A stretch of 64,000 nt of DNA from Torymus aiolomorphi (GCA_036365515.1 CM070874.1:26289862-26353861), one strand, 5' to 3'. Shown: positions 45,373 to 56,454, numbered from the stretch's first letter. Notes: generated from the sequence alone by a model not told the origin. A program made the numbers and translations.

Positions 45373-47718
45373 TCCAATTTACTCATACACCATATAGCCC
45401 AATAATAATAAACATCTTCAAGTTATTTTATCTATTCTACCAAATTAAATATGACACGTAAATTTTGGATAATATTAATGATTTTAGACTGATATGCGCC
45501 CCATAAAATCTATTTTAGGTACATGGTTACCCTTGCAGTCACAGGAGCGAATATATTAGCACCTTTTTTTTTTCTTTTTTTCTTTTTTTATGTAAAATCC
45601 TGAAATTTTTTGCATTGTTAGGTAGTATAAAAGACTTAAATTATAAATCGAATAGGACTTTTTATTAATCCATAATTTTTCATAATTGTTATAAACAAAT
45701 ACACACCAAAAAAAGTTGTTTCTTGAATTTAATTCATAACTAAAACAGTTGAAGAAAAGATCATTTTCAATGTATTATTATTGGTAAGAGAAGTAAAGGC
45801 AGATTCTATAAACTATTGTTCTCATCACCAGATGTTTGTGTTTATAGTAATGATAATGAAAAGATAATAATGGTAATAATTATTACGTGATGTACTACTT
45901 TATTTGATTAGTACTAGAAAGATATAACAAGTGAATATTTTTCTTATTCCAATGTTTTGCAGTTGAGCATTCGATTCAATAACGAATTATTACTACTATT
46001 GCAATTAATATTTTTTTTTAGATTAAATAATTGCATTTTAAGATTAGTAAAATCTATTATTCCTGAATCGTATATTATAAATTTATAACGTAATATAGAC
46101 GATTGTTGCCCTACTCATATTTGCACATATTTTTTAGTTTTCTTTAATTTCTTTACCAAACAAATAATTCACTTTCAATAAAAAGAAGTTCATTTAGTAT
46201 TGCAAAATTTTTGTTGAATAATAAAATAAAAACAATACCACATTTGATTTTTTTTATTCCTAAGCTTTTGAATGTGGGAGAGACCGGTGCTATAGTTAGA
46301 CCACTTTCTACATTTTCTTTATTTATTTTTTTTTGTAACACGGGTACATTTTAATTTCAAAATTATGCTAATAATATTGAAAATTTAAATATGAAAATAA
46401 TACAAAGTGCTAAAATTATTAAATAATTAATCATTATAACCTAAATTACGTTTAAGAATAGATAATCATAATCTTTTCAAGAATCACTGGAAATTTTCTG
46501 GAATATAAAATTTACTCCTGTATATGAAAAAATTTTCAAACTTCCGACTGAAAAATAAAACGAATATTCCTCGTTCCAATTTACATGACTAACATCGACA
46601 GTTTGACAGGTTTTGACCTCTGTTACTCCAATCACGAGATATTAGCATTGGGCCAACCTACCCGTATGCCAACTTGCCTCGATCTCCCTATGCATTAATA
46701 AAAAATAGAGTAATTAATAGTTATTTAGATAAAATCGAAAGCAGTTACTTCAATTGAGTTTACATGATTTTTTCAATAAAAACTATAGTGGTGCAATTAT
46801 GTGGAATATAGAAACAGTGATAATTTGACAATTTGTTAAAAAAGTTTATCAAAGTTATTCAACAAAATTTTGTAATAGACGAGAAAGGTGAATAAAAGCT
46901 TTTTATTATATTTATTACATATCTCATTTCGTTATTTACTTACTTTTATTGCTAAATAAATATATGAATGATTTAAGGGAACTAAAAATTGCATAGTTTT
47001 AATAAATATAATTTTTGCATAGTAAAATCATAAAACAAAGAAAATTTAGAATTATTAGCATTCAATTTTAAGTTTAAGGTGAAAGTCATTCTATTAAATA
47101 CTTCGAGAAAAAATTATAATAACGTAAATTTTTATAAATAAGAAAAATATAGATATTCTATATCGATATTGTATCGATATTGTACCAATATTGTATCAAT
47201 ATTTTCCGAATATTTAAAAATAACTATGTTTAATAATTAAAGTTTCATCAAATTTTATCTAAAGGTAAATATCTTAATTTAAAAAAAATATTCTTCACGA
47301 ACAAATTTATTTACTTAAAAAGGATCATCATTAATAAGATCAAAACTTTGCGCAAATAAAATGAATTTACTGTTATAAATCATTAACGTCTTATACATTT
47401 TTACATTTAATAACATCACAGCCGTCATAAGCTTCATTTTCAAAATTATTTCATTAATAAAGTTTAACGTATTATACATTTGTTAAATAACAAATATTTT
47501 TTTTCAGAGTTGTAATAAATAATTTTACCTTGTCAAATAATTGCAAATTTTCATATTTAATATTATTTAAAGTTTACAACTTTAATTTTTGCTCTTCATT
47601 ATTTAATTAGCAATACTACATAAGTACTTAACGATTTTTTTACATTAATTTGTAATATGCATGCATTTAAAGAAATAGTTATTTTCGATACAAGTGCGAA
47701 AAAGTGATTTTATCCTCG
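45373..47718. other. Non-coding part of the pogo-like element
   Basis: Very AT-rich. No gene, tRNA or strong repeat seen; a slightly GC-richer island at 46590-46690 has CCAATCACGAGATATTAGC and could be promoter-related. Confidence 0.35.
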
Positions 47719-47810
47719 TGGTGGACGTTTGCGCCCGAGCGAAACAAAGGTGAAAAGGCCACACGAAGATACAACCACTTTCTCACTCGTGTATCAAACA
47801 TTATTTTTTG
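47697..47810. repeat. Hairpin-type repeat (CCTCGTG...CACACGAAG), copy 1
   Basis: ACAAGTGCGAAAAAGTG...CCTCGTGGTGG pairs with CCACACGAAGATACAACCACTTTCTCACTCGTGT. A related hairpin lies in the other orientation at 54829-54895. Confidence 0.5.
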
Positions 47811-47936
47811 ACACGACGTGTGACAAGCTTAATCTAGGGCATCTCTTTTTATTAGAGCGTGTGCGAAATCGAACTTTGCGCACGGAGTGTAAAAAAAATT
47901 ATTGATTTCAGATACAAGTGTATATTTTGCACAATA

Positions 47937-49346
47937 ATGATCAATCCTAAGAATGATTTAACGCTATTAGGAAAAGCTTTCAATGATTCTCGATTTGACA
48001 TTCAATCAATTATTACTAAAGAAGAAAAACAGTTTTTGTTAGAGCTTGAAACTTTAATTAAAGATGCAATAAATGATAATTTATTTATAGAAACATATGA
48101 TACGTTAAATTTTGATGAAGAAAGTGTCATTTCTGATGCTTGTGCTATAGAAGAAGAATTTGAAGATGATTATAATGTAATAAATAATTTAGAAAGTAGC
48201 AAAAAAGTTTTGGTACCAATAGATCTAGATTATAAAACCAATGCTGTTAATTTTTGGCGTTCTGGAAGTAAAGGACGTCTTAAACTAATTACAGTTAAAC
48301 ATAGGTTTAGAAAAGTCAATAATGTTAAGACATTATATAGATGGGAGAAACAAATTTCTCAAGGGGAAACTAGACTTGACAAATTATTGAAAATTTCTGA
48401 ATATGTGGTAGAACAATTTCAAAATGCGCGGGAAAAATCTCTGCCAGTTCATGATTTAGATATAAAGAGATGGGCTATTAAATCTAGAGATGATGTTGGT
48501 CTATCAAATGAATTATTTACAGCATCTTCAAAGTGGATTTATAAATTTAAACAGCAGCATCGAATTGTAACAAGGAAAATTAATAAATTCGTCACTACAT
48601 CTAGTTTGAAAAATAAAGTAGCATTATCTGAAGAGACTTCGCGATTCACGGATAAAGTTAAATTTGAAATTTCACAAATAGGAAGAGATAATGTATATAA
48701 TACTGATCAGTCGGGTTTTAATCTGGAAATGCGTGCAGGGCCTACATTGTCTTTCAAGGGATCTTTGAAAATTGAATCATTGGCGCAATCTTTAAATTCG
48801 CTTACTCATAGTTACACGATTCAATCTTTTGTATCTGCAAGTGGAGTTTTAAAATCCCCTTTACTTATAGTAACACAAGAAAAAAACGGTTATTTCGGAC
48901 CATTGGTAGAAAAAAATTTATACAAAGCAGAAAATATTATTGTGTTTGCTTCAATATCTGGAAAATTAACTTCAAACTTAATAATTAAATGGTATGAAGA
49001 AGCTTTTCTACCTAATGTTGGCGAAACTTCTGTTTTGTGTTTAGATTCTTGGTCAGGACAAACTGAAAAAAAATTTCAAGATGTAATTGTTTGTAATAAG
49101 CAAGTGAAAATATTGAAAATTCCGGCTGGTACAACAGGAATGATACAACCACTCGATGTATACACCTTTAGACCATGGAAAAATTTTTTGAGGTGTTTTT
49201 CAGATTTAATTATTTTAAATAGTTATGACATTAATTTACATTTGCGAAATAACATACTGAAACTTCAATCTCTCATTCATAATCAATTTTCTTCACCTAG
49301 ATTCGTTAATATGTTTCAGTATGCTTGGAATAAAAGTGGATTGTAG
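47937..49346 (+). CDS. pogo/Tigger-like transposase (HTH + Tc5-type HTH + DDE)
   Basis: The frame opens at 47859, but the ATG at 47937 is preferred. It starts with MINPKNDL after an acceptor-like TTGATTTCAG, and the 26 codons before it are not convincing. Numbering from 47859: an N-terminal acidic part, a first HTH (about 125-168, YKTNAVNFWRSGSKGR), then a CENP-B/Tc5-type HTH (about 195-245, DIKRWAIKSRDDVGLS). The DDE_1 nuclease follows, with Asp283 in YNTDQSGFN, Asp396 in LCLDSWSG and Asp433 in GMIQPLDVYTF. All three acidic residues are present. The enzyme would cut and join element ends at TA. The frame stops at 49346 after YAWNKSGL, where a one-base shift separates it from its C-terminal domain. 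Confidence 0.85.
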   Translation: MINPKNDLTLLGKAFNDSRFDIQSIITKEEKQFLLELETLIKDAINDNLFIETYDTLNFDEESVISDACAIEEEFEDDYNVINNLESSKKVLVPIDLDYKTNAVNFWRSGSKGRLKLITVKHRFRKVNNVKTLYRWEKQISQGETRLDKLLKISEYVVEQFQNAREKSLPVHDLDIKRWAIKSRDDVGLSNELFTASSKWIYKFKQQHRIVTRKINKFVTTSSLKNKVALSEETSRFTDKVKFEISQIGRDNVYNTDQSGFNLEMRAGPTLSFKGSLKIESLAQSLNSLTHSYTIQSFVSASGVLKSPLLIVTQEKNGYFGPLVEKNLYKAENIIVFASISGKLTSNLIIKWYEEAFLPNVGETSVLCLDSWSGQTEKKFQDVIVCNKQVKILKIPAGTTGMIQPLDVYTFRPWKNFLRCFSDLIILNSYDINLHLRNNILKLQSLIHNQFSSPRFVNMFQYAWNKSGL

Positions 49347-49519
49347 AAAAACCGCCACATTTTGAAACTCCAGTAGATTACTGTTTTAAAAATTGCGATG
49401 AATCTTGTCAACTATGCAGTAGTATTGCTATTATTAGGTGCGCTTGGTGTACTAAAGCTCTATGTATCGATCATTTCTTTGACCCAAGCAATAGAAGTAA
49501 TCCGCATTATTATAAATAA
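49344..49519 (+). pseudogene. Frameshifted C-terminal Cys-rich domain of the pogo-like transposase
   Basis: Directly after the stop, another frame reads EKPPHFETPVDYCF..., then a dense Cys pattern (CFKNCDESCQLC...RCAWCTKALC...H) to a TAA at 49517-49519. The spacing suggests a small zinc-binding domain that followed the DDE core before a one-base deletion near 49343. That such a domain belongs to this transposase family is from memory and not verified. Confidence 0.6.
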
Positions 49520-49915
49520 TAAAAATACATATTAATTATAAATAAATTATACTATAAATTAGATAACTCATAGTTTTTACATTTTTATTCTCATAACTTT
49601 TTTCATTCTCTGATATTCATTTCAGGAAAAATACTAATAAGTTTTTAGTTACCATAGATACATTAATATTACTGTAGAGAAAATAAAAAGTTATTATTTT
49701 TTTTATTTAATGTAAAGAAAATTAAAAAATTATTATTATTTTATTTATCAAAATGCGCCTAAAACTATTTTTTTTTATTTCTTGTTTTCACTTTACGGTA
49801 CCACCATCTCTCTTTTTTACTCTCTAACATGTGCACTACTATTTTTGACCTAGGAATTCTAAAAAATGGGAAATTTTACATACATATAGAATTTTTTTTT
49901 GTATTAGGTCGAAGT

Positions 49916-50147
49916 AACCTTATAAGATCATGTAATGGTCAATAAAATACTTTTTATTGGAAATCTAGTGAAAATCGACCTCTAGAAAAGATGCATCATT
50001 TAAAGAAGGCGAAAATCATCTTCAACGTTAAGTTGAAAGCCATTTTTACTTTTCACTCTTCAAATCATAAAACCTTTGTAGAGGTCGAGTTCCAGTAGAC
50101 TACAATAGAAAAAATGATAGTGACCATTCAATGATCTTATAAGGTCA
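49916..50147. repeat. Short foldback inside the pogo-like element, right side
   Basis: AACCTTATAAGATCATGTAATGGTCA (first 20 shown as AACCTTATAAGATCATGTAA) at 49916-49941 pairs with 50121-50147. Spacer about 180 bp. Non-coding; the plus frame at 50176-50400 overlaps the terminal repeat and is a shadow. Confidence 0.65.
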
Positions 50148-50492
50148 TTATGATAAAAAAGGGATCCTATTTAAAATGTCAGATTTTGATCTTCAAATAT
50201 CCTTGAAATTGTTTTTCGGTCAAATTGCCGATCAATTTCAGATTGTCCTTCTTGAACTGTTCAACTTCGGTGAAAGGCAGATTTCGCCTTTGAATCATGC
50301 CTTTGAAGCAGTTTGCGTGAATAGATTTAATAGGCCTGCCTTGTATATAAAAATTCACAATTGGCTATCCACAACCTTAAAACTCTTTATGGGCACCTAA
50401 AAACATAAAGGTGTCTCATATTTTTCGGTATAAAAACCGTGTGCAAAGGCTCAGGAAAATCGGTGAGTGACACTTCCGTAGGGTTACTTGTA

Positions 50493-51587
50493 AGACTAGT
50501 GTTAATAAACTATTTAAGATAGCAAAATAAATTATTATTGAAATTTCTGATAAATTAGAATAAAATTTCATTTTTCATTTACTGTAATTAAAACAAAACG
50601 AGCCACAACAACCCTCCGTTGTCTCAATTACTTCCCAGTGTATAATATCCATCACCTTATACAACAAATCATATATTCTTTCCCAATGAATACACCTTTA
50701 CAATTAACGCACATGAATGGTGTTATACTTGGATGAAAAGAGGAGATTTGTAACTACACTGTCAAGAATTTGAGATATAAAGTCTACAATTATACAATGC
50801 ATTCAGTGTAAGTATACGAAATATATATATTTTTAATCTCAAAAAAATGTGTCTAAGAGTTATGACTCTGTAAGGCCTACATTTTAATAAAACATTGAGG
50901 TGCATTTTTTGTATGGAAAAATCGATAAAGAACATATTGGTTACGATTTTTATACAGAAAATTTCCGCTGATTATTCATAAGTTATATTCCAAAATTAAC
51001 TTGAAGTAAATATTAATTTGAAATTAAAAAATATTTTCTCGTTTCAAAACAAATCATATTTATTTCAAAAAAGTAAAATACTATAAAGAAATTTACTAAA
51101 TTGAACAATATCTTTAACTTAAATTTAGAAAATTTTAAATTCAAATAAGAAAAGTTTTTACGGCAATATCCCAGTCTAAAAAATGGTAAATATTTATTTT
51201 GATTTCATAAATAATTTCTTAAAGCAAATAAATTCTACTTTGAAAGAAGCAAGAACTTTATTCAAAGAAGAAAATTACACTAAAGAAAATAATTAGTTGA
51301 TTGTAACAATTCAAGAATATATTTTACTTGAACGTACGAATTATTTATTCCGACTAAGGAAAGATTTTAGGCTAATAATTTATACTAAAAATCAGTAAAT
51401 ATTTATCTCAATTTCTACTAGGAATGTGAAAGTCAATCACAACTTGTAGATTATAATAAATAATAGAAATATCAAGTTGATCGACGGTAACGTTAGTTTT
51501 TTGCTTATAAAGTCTTAGCGATTAGTTTAAATCAAACCCACAATGTTTGGAATTATGAAATATTTAAACTAAAAATATAAATAGTAT
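50493..51587. other. Non-coding AT-rich intron sequence
   Basis: No gene, RNA or distinct repeat could be supported. Confidence 0.4.
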
Positions 51588-51812
51588 TGTTACGTGTGCG
51601 TAGTAAGCACAATGTGACGAGGCTGATCGGGTTGCATCAAGCAAAATGAAGACGATTCGAGCAAAGACGCGCACCGGCTTCGGTAGTTCAGTAGTCAGAA
51701 CAGTCGTCGCGAAAACGAAAGGGTTCAAGTCCCCGCCGAGTCACGCCGTTGCCGTTTTTTTATCGAGTTGTCCTCCATTTATTTATTCATTTACGAGTAT
51801 TAAATCGTAACA
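51588..51812. mobile_element. Solo-LTR-like element with GTAT duplication
   Basis: A 225-bp GC-richer insert starts TGTTACG and ends CGTAACA, with GTAT(T) on both sides (51584-51587 and 51813-51816). TG...CA ends and a 4-5 bp duplication fit a solo LTR, Ty3/gypsy-like by duplication size. No internal retroviral genes. Its middle (about 51680-51742) carries tRNA-like A- and B-box words: GGTAGTTCAGTAGTCAGAAC and GGGTTCAAGTCCC. That is unusual for an LTR, and a tRNA-derived SINE-like origin is the alternative. Confidence 0.55.
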
Positions 51813-51816
51813 GTAT

Positions 51817-52536
51817 TAATAACTTAAAATTTGGTTTTGTATAACAAAAAGCATTAAAATTTTATCTATAGTTAACAATGAAGGATTATGAATACTGTTC
51901 TGATTACAGTTAAATCTCTGACTTCCAAATTTTGGTACTGTATGAATAAACTAAAACAAATACAATTCAAGCTTCAATACAGAATATTGAATAAATTTAC
52001 ATATGTTAAAAAGTAAAATAAATTTTTAATTCATAACATTTTAATATTAATTGTATAATATAATTAATTGTATAATTGGCGGTAAAGGAAGAGCACGCAC
52101 TCTGCGCCTGAACTTGCAACTCATATAAGATTTATGGTAAAATTCTATCTAATACGGTGACAATTTTCTAAAACAAGAAAATCTTGTAATATTAGCATGA
52201 AAACTGCTGATATATTACACACTTCTGCAGCTATTTCTTTTCTGTGACTATTTGCATGAGTAGAAACAATGTTCTTTGTTTTATATTTAACGTAAGCTCT
52301 TTTACTACCATGTTACTTATGGAATGACACATTTAAACCTACAGTTAATACCTGAGCTTTTCTAATAAGTAAACATAAGTATCGTTCAGTTTCGGCAGAG
52401 ACACTGATGAAATTAGCAATCTGTTGATTCAAGGATATGTCATATTGATCGACACTCGATCAATATATTATTGATTTTTCCTCGTTATTGATTTATACAA
52501 TACTGATAAAGTTTACGTTTTCCATAAGAAAATTTA
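51817..52536. other. Non-coding AT-rich intron sequence
   Basis: Nothing recognised apart from background AT-richness and some short direct repeats around TTGTATAAT near 52051-52075. Confidence 0.4.
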
Positions 52537-53258
52537 TACACGGAGAGAAATTTTAGAGTAAAAATTACCAAGGTGCCTTGGTAGCGCATGGATAGACTGT
52601 CAAAAGCCGTGATTTTCCCAGGTTTCTAATACAATTTATAAGTTTCCCAGGAAAAACTACCATAACCACTTAAAAAAAATACCAAATTATCTGAATAAAA
52701 ATTACCAAACACACTGGTAAAAATTGAGGTCTAGTCATTTTTACAAGGTAACCTAAGAATTTTTACTAAGAAAACTGATCAATTTTACCAAATAACCTGG
52801 TATTTGTGTACTCGCGCATGCGCACTGCACATTATTGTGTTTCAGAAGATTGATACTAGAGGCGTGCGCGACGTTAAAATGAAAACAATACACATATTTT
52901 CAGTAAGTAATAACGGCGATTCAAATGACTGTTGGTAACAGCTTCCATGGCGCAGTCGGTAGAACGTCGGACTCTCAACCCAAAGATCGTCGGATCGAAT
53001 CCCGCTTTCGTAAAAATTTTTTTTCAGTTTAATGTTTTTTCATCCTTGTTTCTGTTTCTATTTCTATATTAAAATACTATATATCCATCAATATGAATAA
53101 AAAAAGTTAATTTTTTTAATTTAAATTAACTAAAAAAATTTTACCAAGGCACTTTGGTAAAAAGTTTGAAATTGTCAGTCTGTCCATCCATTACCATAGA
53201 AACTGGTAATTTTGTCTCGAATATTTGTAATTTTCACTACAAAATTTCTCTCCGTGTA
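52537..53258. mobile_element. TIR element with TACACGGAGAGAAATTT ends carrying a tRNA-like segment
   Basis: The left end TACACGGAGAGAAATTTT (52537) is matched by AAAATTTCTCTCCGTGTA (to 53258). Inside, ATTACCAAGGTGCCTTGGTA and TTACCAAGGCACTTTGGTAA form a second inverted pair. No protein is encoded; the central part holds a tRNA-like sequence. Confidence 0.7.
52941..53011 (+). pseudogene. tRNA-like segment, nearest tRNA-Lys(CTT) in appearance
   Basis: GGCGCAGTCGGTAGAAC looks like a D-arm/A-box, CGGACTCTCAACCC like an anticodon arm, and GTCGGATCGAATCCCGC like a T-arm/B-box. The anticodon loop would read CTCTCAA against CTCTTAA in a Lys tRNA. The acceptor arms do not pair and the anticodon stem has mismatches, so it is not a working tRNA. 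Confidence 0.5.
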
Positions 53259-53663
53259 AACTTTTATATTAGTGCTGGGATACGCTGGACATGTGAGATT
53301 ATTATAATTTTCAAAGCAAAGTTTACTTCTTAAATAATAATTTTTATTATTTTTGTAGTAAATAAAAGTAAACTTCACTACGAAAATCTTGAAATTTACT
53401 ATTTAAAACATAAAATCTCCCGATATCGAGTATATCCTACCACTATTATAAAAATAATTAATTTTCATATAAGAAAAGTATCCCAGTAGCATTATAATGT
53501 ACCGCGTGCGTGTTGGTGAGCTCTGCTGCCATTCTGTCGCAATTTACTGAAAATTGCAGAAATCTACAAAAAATGAGAACTAGATCACAGGTGTGTGGTT
53601 GGTTTTCATGTTCACTAACCAAATCACGTGCATTTTGGGCGCTTTGTTTTTACACTCACAAGG

Positions 53664-54335
53664 AGATGATCAGGAGTGCCGGTTTTGGATTTGGCTAAAA
53701 CTGCTGTACTTCTTTATGACATATAATGAGACAGGTGTTCCGAGGTTTTTGTGAATGAGCTTTTTTTTCTGAGACTCAAGTTATTTTATTTCTAAAATAA
53801 ACAAACGGGGTCTTTTTCTTTTGTTATAATTTTTTGAATATTTAGGTCATATAAATAGGCTAAAAAGTTAAAAAAATAAAGCAAAAAAGCTTTAATTTAA
53901 GCTGTGTTTCATCGAAACATATCGATTTTAAAAAAAGTTATAGGCTACTAAAAATAGAGTAAGAAAATCTCTAAAAATTTCTCATTCTTCGCAAGCATTT
54001 AACAGGTGGTATTTTAAGCTATATTTTTACTTTATTTTGATAACTTCTTTAAAAATCGATACTTTTTAATGAAATACAGCTTAAATTAAAGCTTTTTTGC
54101 CTTCTTTTATAATGTTTCTAACCCATTTATATGACGGAAATAATTAAAAAAGTATAACTAAAAAAAAAAAAAAGATTCCATTTTTATCGAAAATTTTTCA
54201 TTTTAGGCATAAAATAGCTTGAGTCCCGGAAAAGTCTCATTCACAAAAACCTCGAGACACGTGTATCATTATTTATTATAAAGAAGTACCTCCTGCAGTT
54301 TTAGCCAAATCCAGGACGTGTACTCCTGATCATCT
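53664..54335. mobile_element. Foldback element with AGATGATCAGGAGT ends
   Basis: AGATGATCAGGAGT (53664) is the reverse complement of ACTCCTGATCATCT (to 54335). Inner blocks around TTGGATTTGGCTAAAACTGC and AGCTTTAATTTAAGCTG pair along the whole length with a small central loop. No target duplication resolved. No coding potential; it lies about 100 bp before exon 3 of the SAM gene. Confidence 0.75.
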
Positions 54336-54432
54336 TTTTGTCAGTTACACTTAGTACTGCGATTTGAAACTTGCAGTAATCAGAATATTCATGATTTTTA
54401 AATATATTTATTTTTATTTCTTTTAATTTTAG

Positions 54433-54563
54433 AGAATTTAGTAGATGGAAGAGCTTTTTTACTTATGAAAGAAGATGATTTTAAAGAGATGAATATAACT
54501 TTGAGAGGGCCTCTGATTAAATTAAGAACATTAATTAAAGAAATTGGCGAAGCTGAAATAAAG
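54433..54563 (+). CDS. SAM-domain gene, coding exon 3
   Basis: Acceptor TTTTAATTTTAG, donor GTAAAT. With the carried-over G of exon 2 it reads E-NLVDGRAFLLMKEDDFKEM and on through ITLRGPLIKLRTLIKEI, the classical second half of a SAM domain (the DGRAFLLMKEDDFKEM turn-helix followed by the long final helix). It ends in phase 0 after GAAATAAAG. With exon 2 this gives a complete SAM domain of about 65-70 residues even though the two exons are 34.7 kb apart. Strongest single piece of evidence for the host gene. Confidence 0.85.
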
Positions 54564-54828
54564 GTAAATATATATTTATATTTTGTATGCACTTGCAGGT
54601 ATACTTTTTCTCTATTTTTTTTTTGTTTTACAAATATATTAATTTACTACATATATTTTACAAATTATAAGTAATAGCTTTCACTTTAAAAACTTTGTAA
54701 AATTCAAAAACGAAGTATAAAAACTTATTTATATCACTGTAACCTCAAAATCACAACTTTGGTATGATTTTTCAGCGCTCGTGATATAAAAGATTATTCG
54801 AAACGGTTTTGGAAATGAATTCCTATTT

Positions 54829-54895
54829 ACTTCGTGTGACTTTTCGATAAGCGAAGCGAGTATGAAAAACGTCACACGAGGTAAATCACCACCTT
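54829..54895. repeat. Hairpin-type repeat, copy 2 (reverse orientation)
   Basis: TTACTTCGTGTGACTTTTCG pairs with GAAAAACGTCACACGAGGTAA around a GCGAAGCG core; related to the hairpin at 47697-47810. Confidence 0.5.
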
Positions 54896-55042
54896 CCACA
54901 CCCGTATCAAAATGTACTATTTCACACTTGCAATGAAATATATGTAAGATCACTTAAGGCTGTAGTATATAGTATTTATATTAAGTTTTTTGTCGTCTTT
55001 CCAATTACACAATTACACTTTCCGATTACACAAAATTACACA

Positions 55043-55119
55043 ACAAAACTTAAAATTTTACTATTACAAACCTTCCTCCTATAGAGGAAGCTTTGTAATA
55101 GTAAAATTTTAAGTTTTGT
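55043..55119. repeat. Near-perfect 77-bp hairpin
   Basis: ACAAAACTTAAAATTTTACT...ACAAA pairs with TTTGTAATAGTAAAATTTTAAGTTTTGT. A second inner stem TCCTC/GAGGA closes the loop. It is inside intron 3 of the SAM gene. Confidence 0.8.
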
Positions 55120-55193
55120 TTAAATCGCTCTAGAAACACTATTAGAGGTGTTAGAAGTTTGAATCACATGATTTTAGAAAATGTCTATAGATA

Positions 55194-55201
55194 TGTGTGT
55201 C

Positions 55202-55232
<31 letters not shown>

Positions 55233-55265
55233 GTGCGTGTGTGCGTGTGTGTGTGCGCGTGTGTA
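55194..55265. repeat. (TG)n/(CG)n microsatellite
   Basis: Alternating GT with interspersed GC dinucleotides. Open frames across it are artefacts. Confidence 0.9.
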
Positions 55266-55379
55266 TACGCCTGGATCTCAGTTTCTACTCGGTCGATTTT
55301 AACCGGACAGGTCTCATTCTTTTTTTTTGTGTGATGACGAGTCAAAAATCGTTTTTGTTTTATTTCAATTTTTTGATTT

Positions 55380-56454
55380 TCTCAAAATTGTTTTTGACTT
55401 ATTTTCAATGATAGCATCGAGATATTTAAATCGGATGGGTATCGTTCAAAAGAGCATAAAATATCTATATTAAAAAAAAAAATTCTCTAGCTATCACGGT
55501 TGTCTTGTTATTAACAAAAACGTGTTTTTTTTTTTTTAAAAAGCTTATAACTCCCAAACTAAACAGCCAATTTTTTTGGAAAATATCATGTTAATGCAGA
55601 ATAAAAAGAGTTAAAATTTGTTAAAGTTTGAATTCATTCTGTTGGTTAGTTTTTGAGAAAAAAATGGAAAAATGAAAAAAATGCATTTTGTATGTCCAAC
55701 GGTTACGGGAATAAAATTCACTTAATCGCTTCCAAATTCTTTGTAGAGGTAGATTTTCTTAAACATTTTTTTCAAATCGTAATTTCTCGAGAACGGCTCT
55801 ATGTATCTGGATGGGATGGGTAGCATTCGAAAGAGAATTAAAAGACCTATATAGTGATGTTACGTTGTATTATGTATATATTATGTTAAACCTGGGACAT
55901 TTTTGCCCGTTGATATAATAGTATATTATGCACCAAGGGAATAAAGTGGATAAAGTGAGCTGTGTGCTTCCTGCGCGAGAGCTGTAGCCTAAGCGGAGCC
56001 AGGGCAACAAACGCGCAGGTTCGCACAATCCACTATATTCACGAGTGCAATATACAACTTTTTGACACAACTATCATAAACTTCGTACTTGTTTCCCATC
56101 GAAAAGGGACAAGCGGTTGCATATTGATTCCCTAACCTTACTCTCGTTTCTAGCGCAACGCACTGTTTGTGCGCTGGGGACTAGAGTGGGGGTAGGGAAT
56201 GAACGTAGAACGTTTTCTCCGCACTACACCGGGAATAAAGTACGAACTTTATGATGGAGTGTGTTAAAAATAAATAAGTAAATGAATAAATAAATTTGAA
56301 AATCAATTCTTTTTAATCTTCAAAATAAATTTAATTATAATTATGTCATATTTTGTTGCAAAAATTATAAATTTTGTTATTAAAAATTAAAGAAAGGAAT
56401 CATCAAATTAAGTTTGAGGAAACCACGGGCCAATGAATTGGCAGCGGTTTTTTT
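55380..56454. repeat. Decayed copy of the 9.5-12.1 kb repeat family, with inserted hairpins
   Basis: Shares TCGAGATATTTAAATCGGA..., AAAAGAGCATAAAA, TTTTTGAGAAAAAAA and CGAGAACGGCTC with the earlier family and ends in the same terminus (56410-56454). Between 55928 and 56260 two small foldbacks are inserted: GCACCAAGGGAATAAAGTGG pairs with the 56030 region, and ATCATAAACTTCGTACTTG (56074) pairs with 56230-56260. Confidence 0.5.
56410..56454. repeat. Conserved repeat terminus, copy 4
   Basis: AAGTTTGAGGAAACCACGGGCCAATGAATTGGCAGCGG plus T run, with an intact CCAAT/ATTGG hairpin. Confidence 0.65.

Larger units (their letters stand above)
44650..50492 (+). mobile_element. pogo/Tigger-like DNA transposon, 5.8 kb, TA-flanked
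   Basis: The left end 44652-44803 and right end about 50340-50490 are inverted copies of about 150 bp, beginning (A)CAAGTAACYCTACGGAAGTG. TA lies outside both (44650-44651 and 50491-50492), as for the Tc1/mariner-pogo superfamily. Between them is a DDE transposase (47937-49346) plus a displaced C-terminal piece. Two smaller foldbacks (44820-45372 and 49916-50147) lie just inside the ends. The arms differ at many positions, so the insertion is not recent. Confidence 0.7.

Noticed and set aside
52941..53011. A functional tRNA gene
   Set aside because: The acceptor stem does not pair and the anticodon stem has mismatches, so only a tRNA-derived sequence can be claimed.
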